A DNA stretch of 64,000 bases from Terriglobus roseus (GTDB taxonomy: Bacteria > Acidobacteriota > Terriglobia > Terriglobales > Acidobacteriaceae). Below are positions 45,869 to 58,336 of the stretch, piece after piece. The stretch lies in contig NZ_FNSD01000001.1 in the NCBI RefSeq assembly GCF_900105625.1, positions 2,976,001 through 3,040,000 of the forward strand, read 5' to 3'. Position numbers and translations under genes: made by a program. The number at the start of each line of letters is the position of its first letter. Positions within the stretch are counted from its first letter, which is position 1. The notes under the pieces were generated by a model that had not been told where the DNA came from, searched no databases, and was given only the letters and a program-made list of their open reading frames with translations.

Positions 45869-47002
45869 TCAGCGAGCAACCTCCTCGATTCCGACTTCCA
45901 GCCGGGATCGAGTCTGCTTCGGGAAGATCCTGTCCCGCAGGCGCAGCATCGGAATCTCGACAAGCTCTGACATCACGATCCCAAGCGCGATGCCGATCGC
46001 CATTTTTATCAGGTCTACAACCAGAGGAGACAGGGTATGCGGCAGCCGGGCCAGAAGCCTGGAGATCGGATCACCAACCGAAACGTGCCACAGGTAGATG
46101 CCGTAGGAGTACAGGCCAATCCACGCGACCGATCGATAGACAGGGTTTTTCCTACCCAGCGTGGGAGAACTGCGATACAGCAGCAAGAGAGTGGCGACAC
46201 CAAGCAAATCCAGCGAGTCGTATAGGACAGCGCCAAGTCGCGGATACCGAACCAGAGCAGCCTGATACACGAGCCATCCAGCGATCACCGTTACCCAGAC
46301 TGCTCGTGAGCTCTGAAGCCTTGCAAAGTGGTGCGGCCAGAAGTGAAACAGCATGGCAATCAGCACGCCGAACAGAATCCCAGTCATGCGGTACTGGGAG
46401 GGCAAAAAGACCGGGACGCCACGCGAGGATTGCACATCGCGGAAGACAGAGAGTCCGGCAGCAAGCGCCGCCAAGCCCAGAAACATATGACGCTTACTGA
46501 CTTGGCGAGCCACGCCTACCGCGATCACCGCAGTGAGGAAGAGGTAGGCGTGTTCCTCGACCGCCAGGCTCCAGGTATGCGCGACGCCGCCGATGTAGTT
46601 CTGAATGTTGAGGATGTTCCCCCACATCTGCACAAGAGGCCGGTGCCCGGTCAAAAGAATGATCAGGATGAAGACATAGTACTGAGGCCAGATCTTGAGG
46701 CCGCGCCGGATCAGGAACCGCTTCCAGTCCAGCGAGTGGCGTTCCTTCCACTCGCGCATCAGCAATCCGCCGACGAGGAAGCCGCTCAGTACAAAGAAGA
46801 TCGCAACGCCGACCGCGCCTTCGAAATTTTGAGGATAAAGGCGTCGAAAGGGCGCGAGAAGGAGGGAGCCCTCGTGGTAATCCACAACGAGGAGTATCGC
46901 GATGCCTCGAATGAAATCCAATTCGATCTGACGTTGTGGTTTGGGGCCGGATCGTTGCATGGAATCAGGGCTCAGGTTGAACCGGTCGTCCACGCTATCC
47001 AT
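45869..47002 (-). CDS. Acyltransferase 3 family membrane protein (OafA/YrhL-like)
   Basis: 377 residues from the ATG at 47002; a TTG at 47035 would add 11. About ten membrane helices. The family opening DFIRGIAILLVVDYHE carries the catalytic-type histidine, followed by FFVLSGFLVGGLL, RRGLKIWPQYY and TWSLAVEEHAYLF, all acyltransferase-3 hallmarks. It transfers an acyl group, often acetyl, to a cell-surface glycan or small molecule. No glycan biosynthesis genes are adjacent, so the acceptor is unknown. Confidence 0.87.
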   Translation of the reverse strand: MDSVDDRFNLSPDSMQRSGPKPQRQIELDFIRGIAILLVVDYHEGSLLLAPFRRLYPQNFEGAVGVAIFFVLSGFLVGGLLMREWKERHSLDWKRFLIRRGLKIWPQYYVFILIILLTGHRPLVQMWGNILNIQNYIGGVAHTWSLAVEEHAYLFLTAVIAVGVARQVSKRHMFLGLAALAAGLSVFRDVQSSRGVPVFLPSQYRMTGILFGVLIAMLFHFWPHHFARLQSSRAVWVTVIAGWLVYQAALVRYPRLGAVLYDSLDLLGVATLLLLYRSSPTLGRKNPVYRSVAWIGLYSYGIYLWHVSVGDPISRLLARLPHTLSPLVVDLIKMAIGIALGIVMSELVEIPMLRLRDRIFPKQTRSRLEVGIEEVAR

Positions 47003-47143
47003 AGGTTGTTTGTACCACGGAGCAAAACGGAGCAACCTTGGTGGAAGCGGCGCTCGTGAGATCGATCAAATCAAAAGATAAAGTGAGTGCATAAGACTCA
47101 CATAGTATGCATCCGTTATGCTAAGCTCTGCGTCAGATGTAGT

Positions 47144-47204
47144 GAGCCGTACTACCGCAGCGACTGCGATCCGGCTCGACAAATCTTGCACAGGAGCCTG
47201 AGCC
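47144..47204 (+). promoter_or_regulatory. Structured 5' leader of hsp20, possible RNA thermometer
   Basis: GAGCCG (47144-47149) can pair with CGGCTC (47172-47177), enclosing CGCAG-CGA-CTGCG (47156-47168). The same GGCTC can instead pair with GAGCC (47200-47204), next to the AGGAG ribosome site (47192-47196), hiding it. This gives two alternative folds. Confidence 0.35.
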
Positions 47205-47735
47205 ATGACCATCACGCGATTTACCCCGTTTTCTGACGTTGCCGTTCTTCAGAACCGCCTGAACTCGATCTTTCACGATTTCGACCGACCGCAGAACGCC
47301 GCGGATGGCGGCGAGAGCCTGAGCGCCGGATCGTTCGTGCCGGCAGTCGACATCTATGAGGACGCGCAGAAACTGGCGCTGACCTTTGAGGTCCCCGGTA
47401 TCAAGCCGGAGGATGTGGATGTCCGCGTGGAAAATAACACGCTGACCGTCCGGGGCGAGCGCAGCTTTTCGAACGAAGTGAAGGAAGAGAACTTCCGTCG
47501 CATCGAGCGCCGCTTTGGATCGTTTGTTCGCAGCTTCACGCTGCCGCAGACCGTGGACACCGAGCAGGTGCGTGCGCATGCCGAGAACGGTGTACTCGTG
47601 ATCGAGCTGCCGAAGAAGCTTGCGGCACAGCCGAAGCAGATCAAGGTTGCAGTGGGGACCGCTACACAGGCGAAGCAGGTGGAGGCGCAGGTGAACCAGC
47701 CTGTAGCCGCCGGCACGGAGCAGCAGGCCGCCTAA
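47205..47735 (+). CDS. Small heat-shock protein Hsp20 (alpha-crystallin type)
   Basis: ATP-independent holdase chaperone of 176 residues. A short N-terminal arm (FSDVAVLQNRLNSIF) is followed by an alpha-crystallin domain from about residue 45 (VPAVDIYEDAQKLALTFEVPGI) to about 140, with ENGVLVIELPK and a C-terminal IKV motif for oligomer contacts, then a Gln/Ala-rich tail. CAGGAG precedes the ATG. It is about 800 bases from clpB on the same strand; together they form a disaggregation pair, separated by a DUF1275 gene on the other strand. Confidence 0.93.
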   Translation: MTITRFTPFSDVAVLQNRLNSIFHDFDRPQNAADGGESLSAGSFVPAVDIYEDAQKLALTFEVPGIKPEDVDVRVENNTLTVRGERSFSNEVKEENFRRIERRFGSFVRSFTLPQTVDTEQVRAHAENGVLVIELPKKLAAQPKQIKVAVGTATQAKQVEAQVNQPVAAGTEQQAA

Positions 47736-47759
47736 GGCGCCTGTCGTGTAAGGAGTTGC

Positions 47760-47784
47760 GCGAGGGCTGCCGGCCAGCCCTCGT
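47760..47784. terminator. Hairpin between hsp20 and DUF1275 genes
   Basis: CGAGGGCTG (47761-47769), CCGGC, CAGCCCTCG (47775-47783), with 9-bp perfect arms between convergent genes. No T-run is present. Confidence 0.45.
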
Positions 47785-47790
47785 CGCGGC

Positions 47791-48465
47791 TCAGGCTTCG
47801 GTCGTCTCGGCGCGCCGTAGCAGGTAACCGGCAACGAAGAAGAGCAGGGCAGCGATCCAGAAGGCATGATTCTGCAAACGATGCGCGGTCGTACCACCGA
47901 TGGCCGCTCCGCAGAGGAAGCCGGCGCAGGTCAGGCCGACGATCCTGAACTCGGAGGCGCCACGCACCGCGGTGGAGTGTTCCGGTGGGAAGACCGCATC
48001 GAATGCGCCTACGATCACAGCCCGAAGGTTGCCGGTCATGAAGGCGATGTTGAAGGGGATGTCGCCTACTTTTCGAAGGACAGTGACGAGTATGCCTCCA
48101 CTGACAGAGAGAGTGATGACCAGCACATTCGAGTGGAGCCGGCCGGCAAAGAGGCCGGCCAGGAGAAGTACGGTGGCCTGTAGCAGCATGGTGACGGGCA
48201 TCACGAGGGAGCGCTGCCATCGCAGCATAGACTTGCCAGCAAGTACACCGGCGGCAAAGCCCAGCAGCGGAACCATGTGGCGAAAGACTTCGCCGGTATC
48301 GTGCGTTGCGACCGAGACGCCCAGCAGCACCAGGTTTCCTGTCATCGCAAAGGCAAAGACGCCGCCATGCAGGATGTAGACAAGCGCGTCGGTCAGGCCG
48401 CTGGACATGGCCAGCAGCACGACGGACAGGATAATCCCACGGGTTTGTGGAAGCGGAGCGGGCAA
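47791..48465 (-). CDS. DUF1275 (YoaK-like) membrane protein
   Basis: 224 residues with about six membrane helices. The family opening SVVLLAMSSGLTDALVYILHGGVFAFAMTGN and the repeat-like FMTGNLRAVIVGAFDAVF in the second half support the assignment. A much longer frame extends to 49698 but runs antisense to clpB. A TTG start at 48465 with GGAGGG twelve bases upstream gives the normal family size. Function of the family is unknown. It diverges from clpB across 90 bases. Confidence 0.8.
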   Translation of the reverse strand: MPAPLPQTRGIILSVVLLAMSSGLTDALVYILHGGVFAFAMTGNLVLLGVSVATHDTGEVFRHMVPLLGFAAGVLAGKSMLRWQRSLVMPVTMLLQATVLLLAGLFAGRLHSNVLVITLSVSGGILVTVLRKVGDIPFNIAFMTGNLRAVIVGAFDAVFPPEHSTAVRGASEFRIVGLTCAGFLCGAAIGGTTAHRLQNHAFWIAALLFFVAGYLLRRAETTEA

Positions 48466-48555
48466 CGGTTTTGTGGTCCCTCCAAAGGCGCGGCAGCCAG
48501 TAGCTCCGTGCAGCAATGATTTCAGAGATTTTGCGCGAGAGGGTGAAGAGGACGT

Positions 48556-51195
<2,640 letters not shown>

Positions 51196-51213
51196 TCGCT
51201 CCCGAAGTGAACC

Positions 51214-51249
51214 AGAAGTCCCGCCACGAGTGATCGTGGCGGGACTTCT
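51214..51249 (+). terminator. Rho-independent terminator of clpB
   Basis: AGAAGTCCCGCCACGA (51214-51229), loop GTGA, TCGTGGCGGGACTTCT (51234-51249): a 16-bp perfect stem, 18 bases after the clpB stop and followed by TTTG. Confidence 0.88.
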
Positions 51250-51370
51250 TTGCGCAATGCACGATTCACTTTTTCAAATTACCCGAGTCGATCCTGTTCA
51301 GCTGCCCCTAGGTGATCCAGTCTTGGCAGCCCGAGTCGTCGAGCAGTCCGCATGAGTTTCCGGTCACGAT

Positions 51371-52699
51371 CTACTTCAAGATGGCGGTCACCGGTTTGCC
51401 GTCCATGCCGGTCTGCGGCAGGCCGAGGATCTGTGCAATGGTGGCGGCCACGTTCAGGTTGGGGAAGGGTGGCTGCTCGCCTGCGTGCGGCTTGATGGCG
51501 GCACCTTCTGCGATGAAGATCTCCTGCATCAGCGGGCGGGTGTTGGGGTAGCCGTGTGCGCCGGTCTGGTTTTCGGTCGGCGTTGTGCCCGGCTTGATCT
51601 CACTGAACTTCCAGTCTTCCTTCGCATACGCCAGCACATCGAAGGCCGTGGGATTCGGCTTGCCCGCGTCGTGCGGCGTTGGCCAGCCCTGGGCGCTGAT
51701 CTCGGCGTCGGTGGGCACCGTGTCGGTGGCGGGGGATGCGGCGAAGGCTGCGCGGATCTTTGCGGAGAGCTCCGGAGTTGCGTGCGCTTCGTAGATGTAT
51801 GCGGCTCCGCCTTCGGCAAGTGCGGTTGCTTCGGAAGGCTTGATGCCGGCGTCGCGCAGGATCGCGTTGGGATCGGCGGTGTGGTGCACGCTGCTCTGGC
51901 CGTGGTCGCTGACGATGAGGAACGTCGTTCGGTCGAGGTCGCCTGCGTCCTTCACAGCCTGCACGACTTCCGCAACCCGGTCGTCCAGGAAGGCTGCGGT
52001 AACGACGCCGGCCGGCGTGCCGTAACCATAGGTGTGCTCGGCCGAGTCGAGCGCCAGCAGGTGCAGCAGCGTCAGGTTCGGGTGGTGGTGCTTGATCGTG
52101 TAGGCCGCTGCACGCGTGTAGATGCGGTCGCGCGAGGGCTGCGACGCCTTACGGAAGTTGTCGAGTTCAGCCTGCGAAAGGCTGCCGTCGGCGAGCATCT
52201 CCTGGATGAGTTTGCTGTCGCGCTCGGGCTGCTCGAAGAAGCTGTAGTCGATGCCGGCGTGTTCGATGGCGACCCAGTCCATCTCTGCGGTAGTCATGCC
52301 GGCAGCGTGTGCGGCTTCATAGACGGTGGGGACGCGTACGAGCTGGGATTTGGGTGCGTGAAACTCGACGGTGATGGGGCCGCCGGTCCGCTGCCCGGTG
52401 ATCTGGCCATTGGCGATCAGGCCGTGCTTCGCCGGTGTGACGCCAGTGACCATCGCGGTGTGATTCGGCCAGGTGACCGTGGGGTTTACGGGCTGCATGC
52501 TGGAGGCGTAGGCGCCGTTCTGCATGAGGGCATGAAGGGCCGGAACGGGCAATAGGGGATCGTGCAGCAGCGATGCGCCGAAGGCGTCCAGGCTGATGAC
52601 GACGACCATGGGCTTGCGCTGAGGTGTCTGTGCGGCGAGGGTGGTGGCGGCAAGGCAGAGCGCGGCGACAGTGGAGAGCAGCTTCTTCATGCGGGTCAT
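51371..52699 (-). CDS. Exported nucleotide pyrophosphatase/phosphodiesterase-like protein
   Basis: 442 residues of the alkaline-phosphatase superfamily (type I phosphodiesterase). A signal peptide ends near TLAAQ. Metal and catalytic sites are VISLDAF (D38), NPTVTWPNHTAMVTG with the threonine nucleophile (about T76), LDSAEHTYG, SDHGQ and GAHGYPN, the full two-metal set. It should hydrolyse phosphodiester or pyrophosphate bonds outside the cytosol. Substrate could be nucleotides or phospholipid head groups. It stands alone on minus after the FucP-type transporter. Confidence 0.88.
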   Translation of the reverse strand: MTRMKKLLSTVAALCLAATTLAAQTPQRKPMVVVISLDAFGASLLHDPLLPVPALHALMQNGAYASSMQPVNPTVTWPNHTAMVTGVTPAKHGLIANGQITGQRTGGPITVEFHAPKSQLVRVPTVYEAAHAAGMTTAEMDWVAIEHAGIDYSFFEQPERDSKLIQEMLADGSLSQAELDNFRKASQPSRDRIYTRAAAYTIKHHHPNLTLLHLLALDSAEHTYGYGTPAGVVTAAFLDDRVAEVVQAVKDAGDLDRTTFLIVSDHGQSSVHHTADPNAILRDAGIKPSEATALAEGGAAYIYEAHATPELSAKIRAAFAASPATDTVPTDAEISAQGWPTPHDAGKPNPTAFDVLAYAKEDWKFSEIKPGTTPTENQTGAHGYPNTRPLMQEIFIAEGAAIKPHAGEQPPFPNLNVAATIAQILGLPQTGMDGKPVTAILK

Positions 52700-52784
52700 T
52701 GAATCACACAGAGATTGCGATTGTGTTGCCGCGGATGGTGTCTCTGCGCGTTCTGATGGGCGAGGCTCGCAAGTCGCAAAACAA

Positions 52785-52827
52785 ATGGCTTCAGCCTTGG
52801 AGGGGGTTCCCTCGCGGCTGAAGCCAT
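52785..52827 (-). terminator. Terminator hairpin of the FucP-like gene, REP-like stem
   Basis: ATGGCTTCAGCC (52785-52796) pairs with GGCTGAAGCCAT (52816-52827). On minus it is followed by TTGTTTTG. The stem core GGCTGAAGCC resembles the palindromes at 44800-44819. Confidence 0.65.
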
Positions 52828-52849
52828 CGTTCTTGTGAAAACGTGTTCC

Positions 52850-54169
52850 TTAGATCTGTTCCTTCGGAAGGGCCGGGTACATCGGCTTGCGACCATTGGC
52901 AGCGAAGCCATAGATCGCGATGTACACGTAGCAGACCGCGGGGATGATGAAGGCGTGCTGGTAGCCCACATGGTCGGCGACCTTGCCGTAGACATACGGA
53001 ATGATGGCGCCGCCGACGATGGCCTGTACCAGCAGGCTGGATCCCTTGCTGGTGAGCTCGCCCAGGTCCGTCAGGCCCAGCGCGAAGATGCTGGGGAACA
53101 TGATGGAGTTGAAGAAGCCAACTGCGAGGATCGTGTAGACCGCCGTGTTGCCGTGGGTCAGGACGCTGGTCAGGACCAGTGCGCAGGCGACTCCGCCCGC
53201 CAGGCCGAGGAGGGTGCCGGTGCGGACGCGCTGCAGTATGGCCGAGCCGATGAAGCGGCCGATCATCGCGCCGCCCCAGTAGTAGGGAACCATGCCCGCG
53301 GCCTGCACGGCCGTCATGCCGCCCACGCCGGGCTGGCCGAAGTAGCCGATCAGGAAGCTGCCGATCGAGACTTCTGCGCCGACGTAAACGAAGATGCCAA
53401 GAGCACCCAGCAGCAGCCAGGGCTGATTCCAGATGCTGGCGCCGAATCCAGCGATGGGCCGGTAGTCGACCGTCATGTGTTCGCTGGTGTCGAGTCGCAC
53501 GGAGGCCAGCAAGCCGGCCAACACCAGCAGGATGCCGGTGATGACAAGGTAAGGCATCGTCACGGTGGAAGCTTCGTGCGCACGGTAGGCGACGCGCTGG
53601 GCATCCGACAGGCGGCTGACTTCAAGCGTGCTCATCGCGGTGACACCAGCCAGAATGGTGACACGGCCGATCCACGGAGCAATGGTGGTGCCAAGCGAGT
53701 TGAAGGCCTGTGACAGGTTCAACCGGCTGGAGGCGGTGGCCGTCGGTCCGACGCTGGCGACGAACGGATTCGCCGAAACCTGCAGGCAGGTGATGCCGGC
53801 GGCCAGGACCACCTGCGCCGCCAGGAAGATGGGATATGACGCCAGGCGCGCAGCAGGAATGAACAGGACCGCACCGGCAGCGGCGACGACGAGTCCGACG
53901 ACCATCGTCTGTTTATAGCCGCGGTACTCCACCAGTTTGCCCGCGGGCATCGCGAACAGGAAGTACGAACCGAAGAACGCCGTCTGAATCAGCGCGGCTT
54001 CCGCAATGCTGAGCTCGAAGATGCTCTTCAGGTGCGGAATCAGGATGTCGTTCATGCAGGTGAGGAAGCCCCACATGAAGAAGAGCGTGGTCGCGATACT
54101 CATCGCACGGTAGTCGGTGCTCTTGCGACCGTAAAAAGAAGTGGTGGATGTGGTGGTCGAAATGGCCAA
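52850..54169 (-). CDS. MFS sugar:H+ symporter, FucP family
   Basis: 439 residues with twelve membrane segments. The FucP-type opening FFMWGFLTCMNDILIPHLK and the segment LQVSANPFVASVGP, with SSRLNLSQAFNSLGT, are hallmarks of the fucose/glucose-galactose porter family. A TTG start at 54169 with AAGGAAGC seven bases upstream is preferred; a GTG at 54211 has no ribosome site. Imports a hexose or fucose with protons across the inner membrane. No sugar kinase or isomerase is adjacent, so the substrate remains open. Confidence 0.88.
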   Translation of the reverse strand: MAISTTTSTTSFYGRKSTDYRAMSIATTLFFMWGFLTCMNDILIPHLKSIFELSIAEAALIQTAFFGSYFLFAMPAGKLVEYRGYKQTMVVGLVVAAAGAVLFIPAARLASYPIFLAAQVVLAAGITCLQVSANPFVASVGPTATASSRLNLSQAFNSLGTTIAPWIGRVTILAGVTAMSTLEVSRLSDAQRVAYRAHEASTVTMPYLVITGILLVLAGLLASVRLDTSEHMTVDYRPIAGFGASIWNQPWLLLGALGIFVYVGAEVSIGSFLIGYFGQPGVGGMTAVQAAGMVPYYWGGAMIGRFIGSAILQRVRTGTLLGLAGGVACALVLTSVLTHGNTAVYTILAVGFFNSIMFPSIFALGLTDLGELTSKGSSLLVQAIVGGAIIPYVYGKVADHVGYQHAFIIPAVCYVYIAIYGFAANGRKPMYPALPKEQI

Positions 54170-54318
54170 AGTGTGGGCTTCCTTCTGGGCCGCAGGTGCG
54201 CGGCGCTGCACTTTAAAGGGTATCGTGTGCGGGCGGATGCGTCACGAATGCAACACGGAATTCGTCCGTGGTGGCCGTACATCGCGCGATCTGCGGCGTG
54301 CGAATGCCCCGTGTAAGG

Positions 54319-55365
54319 CTAGGAGAGCCACTTCAGCAGCCGAATCACACCCATCCCCGCGGGTTTGCGGTGAGCCGAGACGTCCGTGCGGCCGTGGATC
54401 TCTGTGCGGTGGTCGCGATAGTGGGCGTAGGCCTTCAGCAGCATCTGTTCGTTGGTCAGGGTGGGCTGCCAGCCCAGTTCGCGCTTGATGGCCGTCGTGT
54501 CGAAGACGAAGCTCTCCGCGATCATCTTGTAGTGATACGGCCCCAGCGGCGAGATGCGCAGCTTGTGCGCGGCCATCATGGCGGCGATGGTCGGCCCCTT
54601 GGGCAGGGAGCGCACCTTGCTCCGGCTGCCGCCCGCCGCAATGACGCTCTCGTAGACAGCGCGCATGCTCTTCACATCGTCGCTGCCCGTATGGAAGAGG
54701 CCGCTGCGTCCGTACTGCGCACCCAGGATGCAGGCGGTTGCGAGGTCGTCGCCGTAGATGAACTGGTACTGGTTGCCGCCATCGCCCACGACCCACACGG
54801 TCTTGTGGTCGTCCATGAATTCGTACAGGATGGCCAGCAGGCCGAGTCGGCCTTCGTCCATGATGGTGGGGCAGCGCAGAATGACGACGTTCAGGTCGTC
54901 GAAGAAGGCGCGCAAGCGCACCTCTGCCTCCAGCTTGGAGCGGCCGTAAATCTCGATGGGCGCGGGAATGTCCCGCTCTTCGTGCACCGGATGGCCCAGG
55001 TTCGAGGCCCACAGGCAGTTGGTGGACACGAACACAAACGGCTTCACGCCGTGCTGCTTTGCCAGTTCCGCCAGCAGAACCGTGGCGTCCACGTTGCTGG
55101 TCCACAGCAGCTCTTCGTCCAGATGCATGCCATGCGCGAGCTGGGCCGCGGCGTGGAAGATGGCGTCAAAGCGATGTTCTGCGAAGATCTGCTCCATGCG
55201 CACACGATTGCGAAGGTCGCCGCGAATGCTGGTCAGACCGGGCAGGCCGGCGTCTTCATCCACCTCAAGGTCAATGTTGACTACGGTGTGGCCTTCGCGC
55301 AGCAGCCGCCGCTTCAGGATGCCGCCAAAGAAGCCGGATGCGCCGGTGACAAGATAATGAGCCAT
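54319..55365 (-). CDS. NAD(P)-dependent epimerase/dehydratase (extended SDR)
   Basis: 348 residues. The Rossmann motif is VTGASGFFGGILKRR, the catalytic Y-X-X-X-K is YGRSK, and VFVSTNCLWAS supplies the serine/threonine. The C-terminal part binds the substrate (FVFDTTAIKRELGWQP is typical of extended SDRs). It probably modifies a nucleotide sugar or a related alcohol. It lies downstream of the FucP-like gene's start with about 150 bases between, and no polysaccharide cluster is visible. Confidence 0.87.
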   Translation of the reverse strand: MAHYLVTGASGFFGGILKRRLLREGHTVVNIDLEVDEDAGLPGLTSIRGDLRNRVRMEQIFAEHRFDAIFHAAAQLAHGMHLDEELLWTSNVDATVLLAELAKQHGVKPFVFVSTNCLWASNLGHPVHEERDIPAPIEIYGRSKLEAEVRLRAFFDDLNVVILRCPTIMDEGRLGLLAILYEFMDDHKTVWVVGDGGNQYQFIYGDDLATACILGAQYGRSGLFHTGSDDVKSMRAVYESVIAAGGSRSKVRSLPKGPTIAAMMAAHKLRISPLGPYHYKMIAESFVFDTTAIKRELGWQPTLTNEQMLLKAYAHYRDHRTEIHGRTDVSAHRKPAGMGVIRLLKWLS

Positions 55366-55413
55366 CGAGATCTATTGTCCCATTGCCGTGTTCAAGCGAT
55401 GCAGCAGGCCAGA

Positions 55414-55818
55414 CTAGGGCTTCTCCACGTCGCCTTCGAGCTTCCTCTCAATCGATTCTGCCGTAGCTGCTTCATCCGGAAAAAGCTTCTTCAGTGCATG
55501 CAACAGCTTGTCTGGTGCATAGCCTTCGACGTGCGCATCGCATGGCGCATCGTCATCCACGGCGTGGCCGGTCAGGACGAGCTTGATGTCCGGATGGTGC
55601 GCCCTTACGGCTTTCAGGAATCTGCTGACGAGGTCGTCATTGCCGGCGCTTACCACAATGCCGTGGATTCCCGGGAAGCGCTCAATCGTCGCTTCGGCTT
55701 CCGCGATGGAGTAGGCGGTGATGACGTTGAACTTTGCGGTCTCAATGACCAGCTTGCGGCTTGAGATGCTGCCGGCGAACTCACGATCGACGACCAGAAA
55801 ACAGGGGCGTAAGAACAA
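55414..55818 (-). CDS. Degenerate receiver-domain protein
   Basis: 134 residues with the alternating strand-helix pattern of a CheY-like domain: FLVVDREFAGSISSRKLV, ITAYSIAEAEATI, GIVVSAGNDD, IKLVLTGHAV. The aspartate normally phosphorylated at the end of strand 3 is replaced (VVSAGN). The first acidic cluster is reduced to one aspartate. The conserved lysine is not obvious. A TTG start at 55818 has GGAGGT seven bases upstream, so it is well supported as expressed. It may act without phosphorylation. Confidence 0.65.
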   Translation of the reverse strand: MFLRPCFLVVDREFAGSISSRKLVIETAKFNVITAYSIAEAEATIERFPGIHGIVVSAGNDDLVSRFLKAVRAHHPDIKLVLTGHAVDDDAPCDAHVEGYAPDKLLHALKKLFPDEAATAESIERKLEGDVEKP

Positions 55819-55848
55819 GGGAGGGACCTCCGTCCGTTGGATGCAACT

Positions 55849-56718
55849 CTACGCCTGCTGCACGCACGCGATCCGCTCTATGCCCTGCAGGTCGGCGACA
55901 TAGTGCTGATTCTTACCCGTCTTCAGCAGTTCATCCAGTGCAGCGGTGCGGCCTGCGGTTTCCAGCAACTGCCAGCCCCCGGGTACGAGGTGCTGCGAGG
56001 CTTGTGGGATGAGTCGACGCAAGATGTCGAGACCATCTTCGCCGCCGAAGAGTGCGAGGTGCGGCTCATGCAGAACCACCTGCCGGTGCAGCGTCGAGGC
56101 TTCCTGCTGCGGTATGTATGGCGGGTTGGAGACGATCAGGTCGAACGACTGTCCCGCAACAGCGGCCATCAGATCCGATTCCAAAAAAACGATGCGATCT
56201 GCGCCCAGGCGGGCGGCGTTGGTACGAGCTTCACGTAATGCAGCCGGAGAGATGTCGAGAGCGGTGACAGAGCTCTTCGGATACTCCAGCGCCAGCGTGA
56301 TGGCGAGGATGCCGCTGCCGGTGCCGACATCCGCGATCTTCAGCGGAGCGTTGCGATCGGGGTAGAGCCGCAAGACCTCTTCGACGATGTGTTCCGTCTC
56401 AGGACGGGGGATCAGCACATCCGGCGAGACGAAGAAGTCCCGGCCGAAGAACTCCTGCGATCCGCGCAGGTGCTGGATGGGCACCGCGCCGCGACGCTGG
56501 GCAATCATGCCCTGGAACGATCCGGCCTCTTCCTCGCGCAGTGGGCGATCCGGCTGGGCCAGCATCTGCACACGGGTAAGGCCCGTTGCAATCTCAAGGA
56601 TCTGCTGGGCATCGCGTGCGGCGTTCTCGCGCAGGTCATCGCTCATCGCGAGACGCGCCGTGCCGAAGGTCAATGCAGACTGAACCGTTGCGCCTTTAAT
56701 CGTAAGAGGATCGTGCAT
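55849..56718 (-). CDS. prmC: Peptide chain release factor N5-glutamine methyltransferase
   Basis: 289 residues. Methylates the GGQ glutamine of release factors using S-adenosylmethionine. The SAM site is IADVGTGSGILAITLAL and the catalytic NPPY motif lies in LIVSNPPYIP. An N-terminal helical domain (RGSQEFFGRDFFVSPDVLIPRPETE) is typical. It begins two bases after the prfA stop, the common prfA-prmC operon. The first 24 residues could be replaced by an internal ATG at 56646. Confidence 0.95.
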   Translation of the reverse strand: MHDPLTIKGATVQSALTFGTARLAMSDDLRENAARDAQQILEIATGLTRVQMLAQPDRPLREEEAGSFQGMIAQRRGAVPIQHLRGSQEFFGRDFFVSPDVLIPRPETEHIVEEVLRLYPDRNAPLKIADVGTGSGILAITLALEYPKSSVTALDISPAALREARTNAARLGADRIVFLESDLMAAVAGQSFDLIVSNPPYIPQQEASTLHRQVVLHEPHLALFGGEDGLDILRRLIPQASQHLVPGGWQLLETAGRTAALDELLKTGKNQHYVADLQGIERIACVQQA

Positions 56719-56720
56719 GC

Positions 56721-57794
<1,074 letters not shown>

Positions 57795-58046
57795 GGGCGA
57801 ATCTCCTCCTGCGGTGAGCAGGGCAGTCACAGATCAGAATTTTGGGAAGCGAAAAGTGCGCGAAACGCGCGGCTGCGTCGGGGAGACGTAGCTAGGCAAA
57901 GCCGAGACGGGCGGCCGCTGAGCGGGAGGAATTCACCGAATTGGACAGGGCGCGCACCATGACTCTTATTCGATGATAGCGCGTGCGGCCGGATGCAGCG
58001 CAGGGAACCGCATCGCGGCGGCAGGCGGATTCACGGTCTTGCTGCG

Positions 58047-58238
58047 TTAGATCGCGCGGATCAGCCGCACGGGCAGCGTGAACAGTGCCGAGATCAGCTC
58101 CAGCACACCCTCGACCGCGATTCCAACAACGCGGAAGGGCAGCAGCAGAAGCCACACGACGGGGTACAGCACCAGCGCGATCAGAGCGAGCGGCCAGCAC
58201 AGGACGAACAGAACGCAGAATAGGAGTAACTTGAGCAC
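58047..58238 (-). CDS. Small two-TM membrane protein
   Basis: 63 residues, almost entirely hydrophobic in its first 35 residues (LLLFCVLFVLCWPLALIALV and VVWLLLLPFRVV), with a more amphipathic tail. A GTG start at 58238 with GGAGGG four bases upstream gives this form; the frame can extend to 58364 but would overlap the divergent hydrolase gene. No family is recognised. It is likely a real small membrane protein given the ribosome site. Confidence 0.6.
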   Translation of the reverse strand: MLKLLLFCVLFVLCWPLALIALVLYPVVWLLLLPFRVVGIAVEGVLELISALFTLPVRLIRAI

Positions 58239-58336
58239 GGCGCCCTCCAGGAAGCTATACGCAGACGCGAGACAATTGTTCCACCTGCGATTTGCGACGT
58301 CCAACAGGACAGTGACGAGAAAAAGGAGAACCACAC

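Noticed and set aside
47036-48555. Possible CIRCE (HrcA) elements ahead of hsp20 and clpB
   Set aside because: No TTAGCACTC-N9-GAGTGCTAA-type inverted repeat was found in either upstream region.
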